DNA of 64,000 nucleotides from Dechloromonas hortensis (GCF_009469765.1 NZ_SSSQ01000014.1:1-64000), one strand, 5' to 3'. Numbered from the stretch's first letter, positions 42,889 to 52,857 are shown. Notes: generated by a model from the letters alone, not told the origin. Program-made: numbers and translations.

Positions 42889-43743
42889 ATGAAAAATCTG
42901 CTCGCCCTGCTCGGCGCACTCACCATCGCCATTGGCGTTCATGCCGCGCCCAATCCGGACCCGCAAACGCTCAAGGTGGCCCTGCTGCCGGACGAAAATG
43001 CTGGCACCGTCATCAAGAACAACCAGCCCCTGAAGGATTACCTGGAGACCACCCTTGGTAAGAAGGTTGAACTGATCGTAACTACCGACTATTCGTCAAT
43101 GATCGAAGCCATGCGCTTCGGGCGCATCGATCTGGCCTACTTCGGCCCGCTCTCCTACGTACTGGCTCGCCAGAAAAGCGAGATCGAACCCTTTGTGGCC
43201 CTCAAGGCCAAGGGCAGCACGACCTACCAGTCGGTGATCATCGCCAATACAAGTGCCGGGATTACGCGCATCGAGGACATCAAAGGCAGGAACATGGCAT
43301 TCGGCGACAAGGCATCGACGTCGAGCCACCTGATTCCAAAGTCCGTCCTTGCCGAAAAGTCGCTAGATGCCGGCCGGGACTATCAGGAACATTTTGTCGG
43401 CTCGCATGATGCTGTCGCCATGGCAGTCCAGAACGGACATGCCCAAGCCGGTGGCTTGAGCCGTCCGATCTTCGAGTCCTTGGTCGAGCGCAAAATCATC
43501 GATCCGGCCAAGGTGTCGGTTCTCGAATATTCCAAGCCCTTTCCCCAGTACCCCTGGACGATGCGCTCCAACCTGAATCCTGAATTGAAGGAGAAGATTC
43601 GCGCCGCCTTCCTCAATCTTAAGGACCCTGCTGTTCTCAAGCCCTTCAAGGCGGAAGGTTTTGACGTGATTACCGACAAGCATTACGACGTCGTCCGCAA
43701 TCTGGGCCCCCTCCTCAAGATTGATCTCGCCAAGTTCCAGTAA
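42889..43743 (+). CDS. ptxB: Phosphite-binding periplasmic protein
   Basis: 284 aa; signal peptide MKNLLALLGALTIAIGVHAA; PhnD-family fold with LKVALLPDENAGTVIKNNQP, FGRIDLAYFGPLSYVLA and GRNMAFGDKASTSSHLIPKS, the segments that form the small oxyanion pocket in PhnD/PtxB. It delivers phosphite to the membrane pump. The gap to ptxA is 3 bases. Confidence 0.93.
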   Translation: MKNLLALLGALTIAIGVHAAPNPDPQTLKVALLPDENAGTVIKNNQPLKDYLETTLGKKVELIVTTDYSSMIEAMRFGRIDLAYFGPLSYVLARQKSEIEPFVALKAKGSTTYQSVIIANTSAGITRIEDIKGRNMAFGDKASTSSHLIPKSVLAEKSLDAGRDYQEHFVGSHDAVAMAVQNGHAQAGGLSRPIFESLVERKIIDPAKVSVLEYSKPFPQYPWTMRSNLNPELKEKIRAAFLNLKDPAVLKPFKAEGFDVITDKHYDVVRNLGPLLKIDLAKFQ

Positions 43744-43745
43744 GC

Positions 43746-44552
43746 ATGAATACTCGCAGCCTCGATCACAATGTGATCATTGATCAACAGCAGCGCGCCT
43801 GGAACAGCGGCGCGCTGCGACTGGTGACGATGCTTCTTGTCATCGGCCTATGCATCCACTATGTCGGACTGTTCGACGGGGAGCGCCTAGCTGACGGAGG
43901 CCCTGCCATCCTCCTTTTACTCAGTGAAATGTTCCCGCCGGACTTTCAGAACGCCCGCAGTTGGCTCAAACCGCTGATCGATACGCTGGCCATGAGCGTG
44001 GCCGGTACCGCTCTGGCGGTCGTGCTATCTATTCCCCTGGCCTTCCTCGCGGCCCGCAACACCACGCCGCATCCGGTGATCTATCAGGTGGCCCGAGCCA
44101 CCCTGAATGCGCTGCGCTCGATTCCCGAACTGATCCTGGGCATCATTTTCGTTGCTGCGGTTGGCTTTGGCGCGCTGCCTGGCGTACTGGCTTTGGGCTT
44201 GCACTCTGTAGGCATGATCGGCAAGTTCTTTGCCGAAGCCATCGAGCATGCCGACGAAGCGCCCATTGAGGCAGCTCGTGCCGCTGGCGCCACGCCTATC
44301 CAGGTTCTCCTGCACGGGGTTATCCCGCAAGTGCTGCCGCAAATGGCGGACATCTCGATCTATCGCTGGGAATACAACTTCCGTGCCTCGACTGTCATGG
44401 GCATGGTGGGCGCTGGCGGCATTGGCTTCGAGCTCATGGGTTCTCTGCGCATCATGCAGTATCAGGAGGTCTCGGCCATCCTGCTTGTGATCCTGCTCAT
44501 GGTTACGCTGGTTGATACATTCAGCAGCACGCTCAGAAAACGCTTCAAATGA
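43746..44552 (+). CDS. ptxC: Phosphite ABC transporter permease
   Basis: 268 aa PhnE-type permease with about six helices and the EAA loop EAARAAGATPIQVLLHGVIP. RSIPELILGIIFVAAVGFGA and YRWEYNFRASTVMGMVGAGG are typical of PhnE/PtxC. The stop overlaps an upstream ATG of the next frame. Confidence 0.92.
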   Translation: MNTRSLDHNVIIDQQQRAWNSGALRLVTMLLVIGLCIHYVGLFDGERLADGGPAILLLLSEMFPPDFQNARSWLKPLIDTLAMSVAGTALAVVLSIPLAFLAARNTTPHPVIYQVARATLNALRSIPELILGIIFVAAVGFGALPGVLALGLHSVGMIGKFFAEAIEHADEAPIEAARAAGATPIQVLLHGVIPQVLPQMADISIYRWEYNFRASTVMGMVGAGGIGFELMGSLRIMQYQEVSAILLVILLMVTLVDTFSSTLRKRFK

Positions 44553-44563
44553 ATGGAGACAAT

Positions 44564-45571
44564 ATGAAGCCTAAAGTCGTCCTTACCAGCTGGGTGCATC
44601 CGGAAGTCATCAATCGGCTGGCTGAACATTGCGACGTAGTTCCCAATACGACTCGCGAGCGCCTCTCCAGAGAGGAAATCCTGAGTCGCGCCAAGGATGC
44701 AGATGCGATCATGACCTTCATGACCGACAGCGTCGACCAAGAGTTTCTGTCTTCCTGTCCCCGTCTGAAAGTCGTCGGCTGTGCCTTGAAGGGTTATGAC
44801 AACTACGATGTCGATGCCTGTACCCAGCATGGCATCTGGCTCACCAATGTGCCCGATCTGCTGACCATTCCGACAGCGGAACTGACGATCGGCCTGTTGA
44901 TCGGACTTACCAGGAAGATTATTCAGGGCGATCAACTGGTCCGCAGCGGTTCCTTCGACGGATGGCGACCTGTGCTTTACGGCGCCGGCCTGACAGGCCG
45001 AACTTTAGGCATCATCGGCATGGGTGCTGTGGGACAGGCCATCGTTGCCCGCTTGCAAGGCTATGAACTAAAGCTGTTGTACGCCGACCCCCGACCTTTG
45101 CCCCCCGAGATAGAGGCTCGCCTTGGTCTGCGCCGTGTCGCTGTGGATCAATTGCTGGCGGAAAGCGACTATGTCGTTCCGATGCTTCCGATCAGCGAAG
45201 AAACGCTTCACCTGATCGACGCCGATGCGATCACAACCATGAAAGCCGGAGCGTTCCTCGTCAATGCCTGTCGTGGTTCCGTCGTCGATGAGGAGGCGGT
45301 GGCTGATGCGCTTGCTGCCGGCAAGCTCGCCGGGTATGCCGCGGATGTCTTCGAACTCGAGGAGTGGGCCCGGCCGGATCGACCGACGAATATATCCGGA
45401 CGTCTGCTGGCGGATTCCGAGCGAACGCTGTTCACACCACATATTGGCTCTGCCGTGGACTCCGTCCGCCTGGCGATTGAAATGGAGGCAACGACCAATA
45501 TCCTGCAGGCCTTGGCTGGCCAGGAACCGCAAGGTGCAGTCAATCGCCCGGTAGCAAAGGTCGCAGCCTGA
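44564..45571 (+). CDS. ptxD: NAD-dependent phosphite dehydrogenase
   Basis: 335 aa from ATG 44564 (GGAG 6 bases upstream; the ATG at 44549 overlaps ptxC but lacks a site). D-2-hydroxyacid dehydrogenase family member that oxidises phosphite to phosphate with NAD+. PtxD marks: VVGCALKGYDNYDVDACT, NAD motif GIIGMGAVGQ, a Leu-Tyr-Ala-Asp acidic end of strand 2 (NAD preference), catalytic Arg in NACRGSVVDEEAV, Glu in FELEEWARPDRP and His in TPHIGSAVDSVRL. Length equals the Pseudomonas stutzeri enzyme within one residue. Confidence 0.95.
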   Translation: MKPKVVLTSWVHPEVINRLAEHCDVVPNTTRERLSREEILSRAKDADAIMTFMTDSVDQEFLSSCPRLKVVGCALKGYDNYDVDACTQHGIWLTNVPDLLTIPTAELTIGLLIGLTRKIIQGDQLVRSGSFDGWRPVLYGAGLTGRTLGIIGMGAVGQAIVARLQGYELKLLYADPRPLPPEIEARLGLRRVAVDQLLAESDYVVPMLPISEETLHLIDADAITTMKAGAFLVNACRGSVVDEEAVADALAAGKLAGYAADVFELEEWARPDRPTNISGRLLADSERTLFTPHIGSAVDSVRLAIEMEATTNILQALAGQEPQGAVNRPVAKVAA

Positions 45572-46497
45572 ACACACTCAACCTCGACCAGGTTGCGAGT
45601 TTTCTCGCTATCGCCCGACTGGGCAGCTTTCGTGCAGCGGCGCAAGAGCTGGGGATTTCCCAGGGGGCCATCTCACAGCAATTACAAAAGCTGGAGCGCC
45701 TACTGGGTGCCCGTCTTGTCGAGCGGGACCCCAAGGGCTGTCGGTTGACGGTGGAAGGGCGGGAGTTCGAAGGTCATGCCCGAGATCTCCACCGCCTCGC
45801 CAACAATGCGCTCAACACATTTCGAGAGCGTCGCCTTGTCGTCGGCGCCAGCAGCAATATTGGCATCTATCTGCTCCACCCTTATCTCAAGGCGTATGGC
45901 GACGAAAGCGGGGCAAGCATTGACATCCAGATTAGCCGAAACCTGGTGGTTGCCGAACAACTCGCCAAAGGCGAGATTGATGTCGCTCTCATGGAATGGT
46001 GGGACGAGCGTCCAGGCTATGTCTCGCGCGTCTGGCGAACAGAGGAAATGGTTGTCATCGTTGCGCCTGAACATCCCTGGGCAGGATTGCCCTATTTGAG
46101 TTGCAGCCAATTAAGGCAGACGCCGATGCTTGGCGGCGAGCCCGGTACGGGTACTGGACGGCTTCTGGCGGAGTATCTGGGTATCGAATTGGCAGAGCTA
46201 TCAATCGGTGCACGCCTGGGTTCAACCGATGCCGTCAAGCAATGGGTGAAAGCGGGGATGGGTGTGTCGTTGGCACTTGCCGGAACTGTCGATGATGAGA
46301 CAAGATCAGGGAAGCTAGTCGCCATCCCGCTGGAAGGAAACCCGCCACCACGCAAGGCCCTTCAGGTGGTTTGGCGGGATTCGCTCAGCGATGAGCATGC
46401 GGCTTGTCGATTCGGGACTTGGCTGGTTGAATCAGCCGCGTTATCGCATCAAAAAAATGTCCAGGTTCATCCAGCGCGCTGGCCATTGGGTGAGTAG
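45568..46497 (+). CDS. ptxE: LysR-type regulator of the ptx operon, CTG start
   Basis: 309 aa. The winged helix begins right after the ptxD stop: NTLNLDQVASFLAIARLGSF, then AAQELGISQGAISQQLQKLE and LLGARLVERD; the effector domain follows (GARLGSTDAVKQWVKAGMGV). In this frame the last stop before the gene is at 45478-45480 and no ATG, GTG or TTG occurs until after the helix-turn-helix. The only start that preserves the domain is CTG at 45568, overlapping the ptxD TGA (CTGA). A TTG at 45745 would delete the DNA-binding domain. PtxE is the usual companion of PtxD. Confidence 0.85.
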   Translation: MNTLNLDQVASFLAIARLGSFRAAAQELGISQGAISQQLQKLERLLGARLVERDPKGCRLTVEGREFEGHARDLHRLANNALNTFRERRLVVGASSNIGIYLLHPYLKAYGDESGASIDIQISRNLVVAEQLAKGEIDVALMEWWDERPGYVSRVWRTEEMVVIVAPEHPWAGLPYLSCSQLRQTPMLGGEPGTGTGRLLAEYLGIELAELSIGARLGSTDAVKQWVKAGMGVSLALAGTVDDETRSGKLVAIPLEGNPPPRKALQVVWRDSLSDEHAACRFGTWLVESAALSHQKNVQVHPARWPLGE

Positions 46498-46709
46498 CGA
46501 AATTCGACAAGCAGCCGCTCAGATTCGTCATCTGAGAGTATTCTGTTGGACGTAGTTGAAAGGCGGCAATGGAGGCTGTAGCTGCCGCTAAATCTGCTCG
46601 CACCCAATGACCGATAACGCCGAGTTGCTCGCGTAGGCTTTCCGGCAGGTTTCAGAGTCAAGCGGTCGGTCCGATGACCACTCAGGAGAAGAGGCGACCG
46701 GCAGCTCTT
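46498..46709. other. Gap between ptxE and the insertion sequence
   Basis: About 210 bases with no supported gene. It holds one more AGCTGCCG-type repeat near 46580 and the left flank of the IS1182-family element. Confidence 0.4.
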
Positions 46710-48340
46710 GGCCCAGACTGTGTAAAAACGTGAACGAATTTCGCCTTGCCAGGTCAATGCAGTAGGCATTTACTGGGGGCGACTGAGATGAAGCGTTTCG
46801 TTCAAGGCGAGAGCCGGACTCAAAGCACATTGTTGCCGGAGCTACTCGATGACTATATTTCCGAATCAAATCCAGTCCGTGTGATTGATGTCTTCGTCGA
46901 TGAACTGTCGCTAGGCAAACTAGGTTTCGAAGGTGTTGATCCGGCAGAGACGGGGCGGCCGGCCTACCATCCATCGGTACTGCTGAAACTCTATATCTAC
47001 GGCTACCTCAACCGCATCCAGTCGAGCCGGAGGTTAGAGCGAGAGGCTCAGCGTAATGTAGAACTGATGTGGCTGACGGGACGTCTCACGCCTGACCACA
47101 AGACTATCGCCAATTTCCGCAAGGACAATGGCAAGTCCATCCGGAATGTTTGCCGTCAATTCGTTGTCCTGTGTCAGCAATTAAGTTTCTTCACCGAAGC
47201 CTTGGTCGCCATCGACGGCAGCAAATTCAAGGCCGTGAATAATCGTGATCGGAATTTCACCAGCGCCAAGCTGCAACGGCGGATGGAGGAAATCGAATCA
47301 AGTATCAATCGCTACCTGACTGAACTTGACACCGCCGACCGCCAAGAACCGGCTGTGGCGCAAGCCAGGTCAGAGCGACTACAGGACAAGATCGCTACCC
47401 TGAAGGCACAGATGAAAGAACTTCAGGCCATTGAGGTTCAACTCAATGCAACACCGGACAAGCAGATTTCCCTGACCGATCCGGATGCCCGTTCGATGAA
47501 GACCCGTGGCACGGGGATCGTCGGCTACAACGTCCAGACAGCAGTGGATGCCAAGCATCACCTCATTGTTGCGCATGAGGTCACCAACATCGGCATTGAC
47601 CGAGACCAGCTGAGTTCCATGGCCAAGAGCGCTCGTGCGGCGATGGGCGTGGCAGACCTCACCGTGATTGCCGACCGGGGTTATTTCAAGGGCGAAGAAA
47701 TTTTGGCCTGCCACGAAGCGGGCATTCATGCCATTGTTCCCAAAACGACCACTTCCGGCGCTAAGGCGGCGGGACGATTTGACCGGGCTGACTTCATTTA
47801 CGATGCGGAGAAAAATGAATACTGCTGCCCGGCCGGAGACCACCTGATCTAGCGATACGCGAGTCGGCAGGACGGCTTGCTGCAAAATCGGTACTGGAGT
47901 TCAAACTGCCAGCGATGTGCCATCAAGGAGAAATGCACCCCCAGTACGAAACGACGCATCACTCGATGGGAACATGAGGGTGTGCTTATGGCCATGCAAA
48001 ACCGACTGGATCACGCACCCGACAGCATGCGTATCCGGCGTCAGACGGTGGAGCATCCCTTCGGAACGCTCAAGTTGTGGATGGGCAGCGCGCACTTCTT
48101 GACCAGAACACTGGATCGGGTGAGCACGGAGATGGGATTACATGTGCTCGCCTACAATTTGAAGCGTGTGATGAAAATCCTGGGCAATGAGTCCCTGATG
48201 GAAGCAATGCGGGCCTGAAAAGGCCTTAATTCGAACCGGTCTGTCGTTTTACTACCCAATTCCACCAATTCCCCATCGCGACGGCCCAACCGCACGTCAG
48301 GCCTGCAAAATTCCCGCTACGTTTTTACACACTCTGGGCC
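46710..48340 (+). mobile_element. IS1182-family insertion sequence inside the transposon
   Basis: 1631 bases with imperfect terminal repeats: GGCCCAGACTGTGTAAAAAC at left, and the same with one change (AGAGTG) in inverted orientation at 48319-48340. It contains a single transposase frame broken by one stop. It sits between ptxE and the toxin-antitoxin module. Confidence 0.8.
46788..48218 (+). pseudogene. IS1182-family transposase with in-frame amber stop
   Basis: Starts MKRFVQGESRTQSTLLPELL; DUF772 region RPAYHPSVLLKLYIYGYLNR; DDE segments VAIDGSKFKAVNN, TVIADRGYFKGEEI and, after the stop, RIRRQTVEHPFGTLKLWMGS. One TAG (47850-47852) interrupts an otherwise continuous 476-codon frame; the downstream part is in the same frame and well conserved, so the mutation is recent or read through. 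Without read-through the catalytic Glu of VEHPFG is lost and the element is dead. Confidence 0.85.
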
Positions 48341-48478
48341 GGCAGTTGCCTGATGATAATTTCATTGTAACTATGCCAAGTTGGTCAGGCGCCTGATATT
48401 TGCTGGTTATATTTGGTGAGAATTCATGGTCAACTCACGTGATATTCCGCACCAATCGGCGGAATTCGTTCATGCTCA

Positions 48479-48772
48479 TCAGTAGCCCGCCTCTTTCTGG
48501 TGACGGAATGCCATGACATAGACCGCATCGGCCGCCGGTTCGTGGCGGTACAAGGCCACATAGCCGGAATCCCCGTAGGTAATCACCAGCTCGCGCAACT
48601 CCGGCATGTCAGGGAGCGGTCGGCCAATGTCTGGGGCCGTTTCCAGCAGCAGGAAGTGCCGCTCAATGGCCTGGCCGGCCCGCCTGGCGGCTTCCGGGGC
48701 CTTGGCGACCAGGAACTGCCGACATCGTTCCAAACCATCCGCCGCGCCTTCGGTGACGATTACGTGTGGCAC
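48479..48772 (-). CDS. RelE/ParE-family toxin
   Basis: 97 aa of ParE type: VTEGAADGLERCRQFLVAKA, then AIERHFLLLETAPDIGRPLP, ELRELVITYGDSGYVALYRH and a final VYVMAFRHQKEAGY. ParE relatives inhibit gyrase and RelE relatives cut mRNA; this one is closer to ParE. The gene overlaps the antitoxin by 13 bases. Toxin-antitoxin pairs next to res are frequent passengers of Tn3 transposons. Confidence 0.88.
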   Translation of the reverse strand: MPHVIVTEGAADGLERCRQFLVAKAPEAARRAGQAIERHFLLLETAPDIGRPLPDMPELRELVITYGDSGYVALYRHEPAADAVYVMAFRHQKEAGY

Positions 48773-49032
48773 TCAGGCATCGCCTTTTCGTCTTCGGTGC
48801 CCCAGGTGTTCAACCAGGTGCGCACTTCCTGGCCGGTCAAGTGCCGTCCGGTTTCCTGATAGGCCGCCCAGGAAGCTAAGGCTTCCTGTTTGAAGCTCTC
48901 GCGGGCTTCCTCCCGTTCGACGTATTGCTGGATGGCTTCGAGCATGATCCAGTGCGGCGAGCGGCGGCGCTGACTGGCGAGGTGTTGGACGCGGCCCTTC
49001 AGCGCCTCTTCAATCTTGAGCGATGTTGCCAT
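48760..49032 (-). CDS. Ribbon-helix-helix antitoxin
   Basis: 90 aa: N-terminal MATSLKIEEALKGRVQHLAS and RRSPHWIMLEAIQQYVEREE, a CopG/ParD-type ribbon-helix-helix; the C-terminus (TGRHLTGQEVRTWLNTWGTE) binds the toxin. First gene of the pair, with GGAGA 6 bases upstream and a palindromic operator about 12 bases beyond. Confidence 0.88.
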   Translation of the reverse strand: MATSLKIEEALKGRVQHLASQRRRSPHWIMLEAIQQYVEREEARESFKQEALASWAAYQETGRHLTGQEVRTWLNTWGTEDEKAMPECHT

Positions 49033-49043
49033 TGCTGTTCTCC

Positions 49044-49068
49044 TATCACTTGGTAATACCTAGTGATA
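49044..49068. promoter_or_regulatory. Operator palindrome of the toxin-antitoxin pair
   Basis: 25 bases, TATCACT...AGTGATA with inner GGTA/TACC arms, symmetrical except at one pair and the centre. It lies just upstream of the antitoxin start, where ribbon-helix-helix antitoxins autorepress. Confidence 0.7.
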
Positions 49069-49121
49069 ACTTAGCCCTTCCGGCCCTGTCCGTCAAATGA
49101 TCGTCTAACGGCCGCGCCAAT

Positions 49122-49190
49122 ATTGTCCGTAAAGATGTTGATTTAGCGAGAAGTCGGACAATATAATTGTCGGACGGAATAACGGACAAA
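49122..49190. other. Probable res (resolution) site
   Basis: Repeated sub-sites ATTGTCCG (49122), CGGACAAT (49155), TTGTCGGAC (about 49167) and CGGACAAA (49183) lie in both orientations in the 120 bases before tnpR. This is the usual place for the three-part resolvase site of Tn3 elements. Confidence 0.65.
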
Positions 49191-49200
49191 AAGCTCAGAA

Positions 49201-49830
49201 ATGGCATTGATTGGCTATGCACGTGTATCGACCGCGGAACAGGATACTGCCTTGCAGACGGATGCGCTTCGCAAGGCCGGATGCGAGCGCATATTTGAGG
49301 ACACGGTTTCCGGTTCTACATCGGAACGGCCCGGCCTGTCATCGGCACTGGCGTTCCTGCGTGAAGGTGATGTTCTTGGGGTTTGGCGACTTGATCGGCT
49401 GGGCCGTTCCTTGCCTCATCTGATCGAGGTTGTCGCCGGACTGGAGGCGCGTGGTGTGGGATTTCGCTCCCTGACCGAAGCCATCGACACCACGACACCC
49501 GGCGGTCGCCTCATCTTTCACGTATTTGGCGCGCTCGGACAATTTGAGCGCGATCTGATCCGTGAGCGCACCAAGGCAGGTTTGTCCGCCGCCGCTGCAC
49601 GTGGCCGCAAGGGAGGGCGAAAGCCCGTGGTGACGGACGAGAAATTGCAGAAGGCCAGGATGCTACTAGCTCAAGGGCTCAACGTTCGCGAGGCCGCGCT
49701 ACGACTCAAGATTGGAAAGACTGCGCTTTACGTGGCATTAAGCACTACACAGCCAGCACCCAAGGATAGCAGCGCCCCGACTTCTGAAAATGACACTCGC
49801 GCTGGCCCGCCTGGCACACATGTAAGCTGA
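49201..49830 (+). CDS. tnpR: Serine resolvase TnpR
   Basis: 209 aa. Catalytic Ser in GYARVSTAEQDTALQ; VWRLDRLGRSLPHLIEVV; ERDLIRERTKAGL; C-terminal HTH VREAALRLKIGKTALYVAL. It resolves cointegrates at the res site just upstream. A tail of about 20 residues beyond the HTH is unusual but harmless. It is in the same direction as tnpA, 60 bases upstream of it. Confidence 0.93.
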   Translation: MALIGYARVSTAEQDTALQTDALRKAGCERIFEDTVSGSTSERPGLSSALAFLREGDVLGVWRLDRLGRSLPHLIEVVAGLEARGVGFRSLTEAIDTTTPGGRLIFHVFGALGQFERDLIRERTKAGLSAAAARGRKGGRKPVVTDEKLQKARMLLAQGLNVREAALRLKIGKTALYVALSTTQPAPKDSSAPTSENDTRAGPPGTHVS

Positions 49831-49890
49831 GAATTCGGCATCAGCCGGGAAACGCTCTACCAATATTTGCGGACAACAACCGAATAACCC

Positions 49891-52857
49891 ATGCCACGCC
49901 GATCACTCTTGACGACCGTCCAACAGGAAGCGCTGTTTGCCTTCCCTGGCTCCGATGTGGAGATTGCGCGGTATTACACCTTCGATGAGCGCGATCTGTC
50001 GATCATTCGCCAGCGGCGTGGGGCGCATAACCGGATCGGCTTCGCTGTTCAACTGTGCTACCTGCGCTACCCCGGCTACGCGATGGCCGCCGATACCACG
50101 CCGCCGGATGCCCTTCTGTCGCATGTATCGCGGCAGTTGCGCATCAATCCGGCAGCATGGGCCGAATATGCTCAGCGCGACGAGACCCGGCGCGAACATG
50201 CGCTCGAATTGCAGGCGGCATTTGGCTATCGTCCGTTCTCTACCGGGGAATACCGGAAGCAACGCGGCACGTTGACGGAACTGGCGCTCCAGACAAACAA
50301 AGGGATGGTGATCGCCGAGCAGTTGATTGAAATACTGCGCAAGCACCACATCATTTTGCCGCCCGCAGGAGTCATCGACCGTTTATGCGCGGAAGCATTG
50401 GCGCGTGGCACGCGCTTGTTCTACCAACGATTGACGGATGAATTGGACGCCACACATCGCAAACAACTGGACAAGCTGCTCACGCCACGCGATGACGTGC
50501 GCACCATTGTATTGACCTGGCTGCGCCAGCCGCCCGGCGAAGCGAAGGCAAGGCGCATCCTGCTGCATCTTGGTCGCCTTGATGCCATTCGTGAGGTCGG
50601 CTTGCCGGTCGGTCTTGATAAAATGGTGCATCAAGGCCGACTGACGCAATTGGCCCGCGAAGGGACGCAGATGAGTATTCAACATCTGCGCGATCTGGAA
50701 GCAACGCGCCGGCACGCGACACTGGTGGCCATGCTGATCGATACCCAGGCTACCGTCATCGACCAGATACTGGATTTGAACGACAGGATCATCGGCAAGA
50801 TGTTCTCCGATGCGAAACGCAAGCATGCGGAATCGTTCCACAACAAGGGCAAGGCGATCAACGACAAGGTGCGGCTGTATTCGCGTGTGGGCCATGCACT
50901 GATTGATGCGCGCAAGACCGGCACCAATCCGTTTACGGCAATCGAAGCGGTCATCCCCTGGGAGACCTTCACGCAAAGCATCACGGAAGCAGAAAAGCTG
51001 GCGCAGCCGGAATCGTTCGATCATCTTCATCTAATCGAGGAGGGTTATAGCCAGGTGCGGCGCTATTCGCCCCGTTTGCTGGAAGCGTTCGCGTTCAAGG
51101 CAGCACCGGTCGCGCAAAAGGTGCTGGACGGTATCGACACGATCAAAGCCATGAATGCGGCTAACGCCCGGTCGATGCCGAAAGATGCACCGGTCGAATT
51201 CATCAAACCACGCTGGGAACAATATGTCGTGAAAGATGATGGCATTGACCGCCGCTTCTATGAACTGTGCGCATTGTCCGAACTGAAAAATGCGTTACGG
51301 TCGGGCGATGTATGGGTGCCAGGTTCGCGGCAGTTCAAGGACTTCGAGGAATACCTTTTGCCACCAAACCGATTTGCGGCGCTGCGCAATGCGGGCGATT
51401 TGTCGCTGGCAATCGACACCGATGGCGAACGCTATCTGCAGGACCGACTGGCGCTACTCAAAGAGAAATTGGTTGAAGTGAACCGCCTGGCCGCTGCCGG
51501 TGAATTGCCTGACGCAGAAATCGCCAACGAATTGTTAAAGATCAAGCCACTGACCAAAAGCGTACCGGAAGAAGCGGAACGGCTTGAAGAACACATTTTT
51601 GGCGTGATGCCTCGCCCCAAGATTACCGAACTGCTGCTTGAGGTCGATCAATGGACGGACTTTACCCGGCACTTTACGCACCTGCGCACCGATGCGCTGC
51701 CCAAGGACAGGTCGGCATTGCTGACAGTGATCCTGGCCGACGCCATCAACCTGGGGCTGACAAAAATGGCGGAGGCATGTCCGGGAACGACGTTCAACAA
51801 ACTTGATACCGTGCGCGCCTGGCACGTTCGTGATGAATCGTATTCAAAAGGGTTGGCCGAATTGGTCAACTACCAGCATCGATTGCCGTTCGCGTCGCAT
51901 TGGGGCACGGGCAAGACTTCTTCATCGGATGGTCAGAACTACAAGGTTGGCGGTCGTGGCGGGCAAACCGGACAGGTCAACTTACGGTACGGTTCAGATC
52001 CCGGAATCAACTTCTATACGCATATTTCCGACCAATACGCGCCGTATCACATCAAGGCCATCACCTCAACAATACGCGACGCGACGCATGTGCTGGATGG
52101 TTTGCTGTACCACGAATCGGAACTGAACATCGAGGAACACTATACGGACACCAACGGCTTTACCGATCACATATTTGCATTGTGCCCGCCACTTGGCTTC
52201 CGCTTCGCACCCCGTATTCGTGACCTCAAGGACAAGAACCTGTTCGTACCCGATGACCCGAAGAATTACCCGGCGCTGGCGAACTTTCTTGGTGAAAAAA
52301 TCAATCAGAAAATTATTCTGACGCAATGGCAGGAATATCTGCGCCTGGTCACGTCAATCAAACAAGGCACCGTGACAGCATCGCTGATGTTGCGCAAGCT
52401 TGCCAGCTATCCACGACAAAACGGCCTGGCGCTTGCACTGCGCGAAATTGGGCGCATCGAGCGCACTATTTTTGCGCTGGACTGGCTGCTCGACCCGCGC
52501 TTGCGCCAGCGCGTGACTGCCGGCCTGAACAAGGGTGAGGCGAAAAACACATTGGCTCGCGCCGTATGCTTCAACCGGCTTGGCGAAATCCGGGATCGCA
52601 CCTACGAGCTTCAACGTCACCGAGCCAGTGGCCTCAATCTGGTTGTGGCGGCGATTATCTTGTGGAATACGGTCTACTTGGAACGGGCAGTCAACGCGAT
52701 GCGTGCCCAGGAATATCCCATTGATGAGGCGTTGCTCAAGCATGTTGCGCCGATTCACTGGAACCATATCAATCTGACTGGCGACTACGCCTGGAAACAG
52801 CATCGGAGGGTCGAGAAAGGCGGATTCAGGCCGTTACTACCAATTCCAAAGGCTTAA
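49891..52857 (+). CDS. tnpA: Tn3-family transposase TnpA (ptx transposon)
   Basis: 988 aa. N-terminal DUF4158 region (RYYTFDERDLSIIRQRRGAH), C-terminal DDE domain: Asp in TSSSDGQNYKV, Asp in HYTDTNGFTDHIF, Glu in LREIGRIERTIF. Complete. The stop codon and last codons lie inside the right inverted repeat, so the repeat doubles as coding sequence. It drives replicative transposition of the ptx transposon. Confidence 0.94.
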   Translation: MPRRSLLTTVQQEALFAFPGSDVEIARYYTFDERDLSIIRQRRGAHNRIGFAVQLCYLRYPGYAMAADTTPPDALLSHVSRQLRINPAAWAEYAQRDETRREHALELQAAFGYRPFSTGEYRKQRGTLTELALQTNKGMVIAEQLIEILRKHHIILPPAGVIDRLCAEALARGTRLFYQRLTDELDATHRKQLDKLLTPRDDVRTIVLTWLRQPPGEAKARRILLHLGRLDAIREVGLPVGLDKMVHQGRLTQLAREGTQMSIQHLRDLEATRRHATLVAMLIDTQATVIDQILDLNDRIIGKMFSDAKRKHAESFHNKGKAINDKVRLYSRVGHALIDARKTGTNPFTAIEAVIPWETFTQSITEAEKLAQPESFDHLHLIEEGYSQVRRYSPRLLEAFAFKAAPVAQKVLDGIDTIKAMNAANARSMPKDAPVEFIKPRWEQYVVKDDGIDRRFYELCALSELKNALRSGDVWVPGSRQFKDFEEYLLPPNRFAALRNAGDLSLAIDTDGERYLQDRLALLKEKLVEVNRLAAAGELPDAEIANELLKIKPLTKSVPEEAERLEEHIFGVMPRPKITELLLEVDQWTDFTRHFTHLRTDALPKDRSALLTVILADAINLGLTKMAEACPGTTFNKLDTVRAWHVRDESYSKGLAELVNYQHRLPFASHWGTGKTSSSDGQNYKVGGRGGQTGQVNLRYGSDPGINFYTHISDQYAPYHIKAITSTIRDATHVLDGLLYHESELNIEEHYTDTNGFTDHIFALCPPLGFRFAPRIRDLKDKNLFVPDDPKNYPALANFLGEKINQKIILTQWQEYLRLVTSIKQGTVTASLMLRKLASYPRQNGLALALREIGRIERTIFALDWLLDPRLRQRVTAGLNKGEAKNTLARAVCFNRLGEIRDRTYELQRHRASGLNLVVAAIILWNTVYLERAVNAMRAQEYPIDEALLKHVAPIHWNHINLTGDYAWKQHRRVEKGGFRPLLPIPKA

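Noticed and set aside
45745..46497. ptxE as a 250-aa protein starting at TTG 45745
   Set aside because: This drops the whole DNA-binding domain, which is intact and in frame just upstream.
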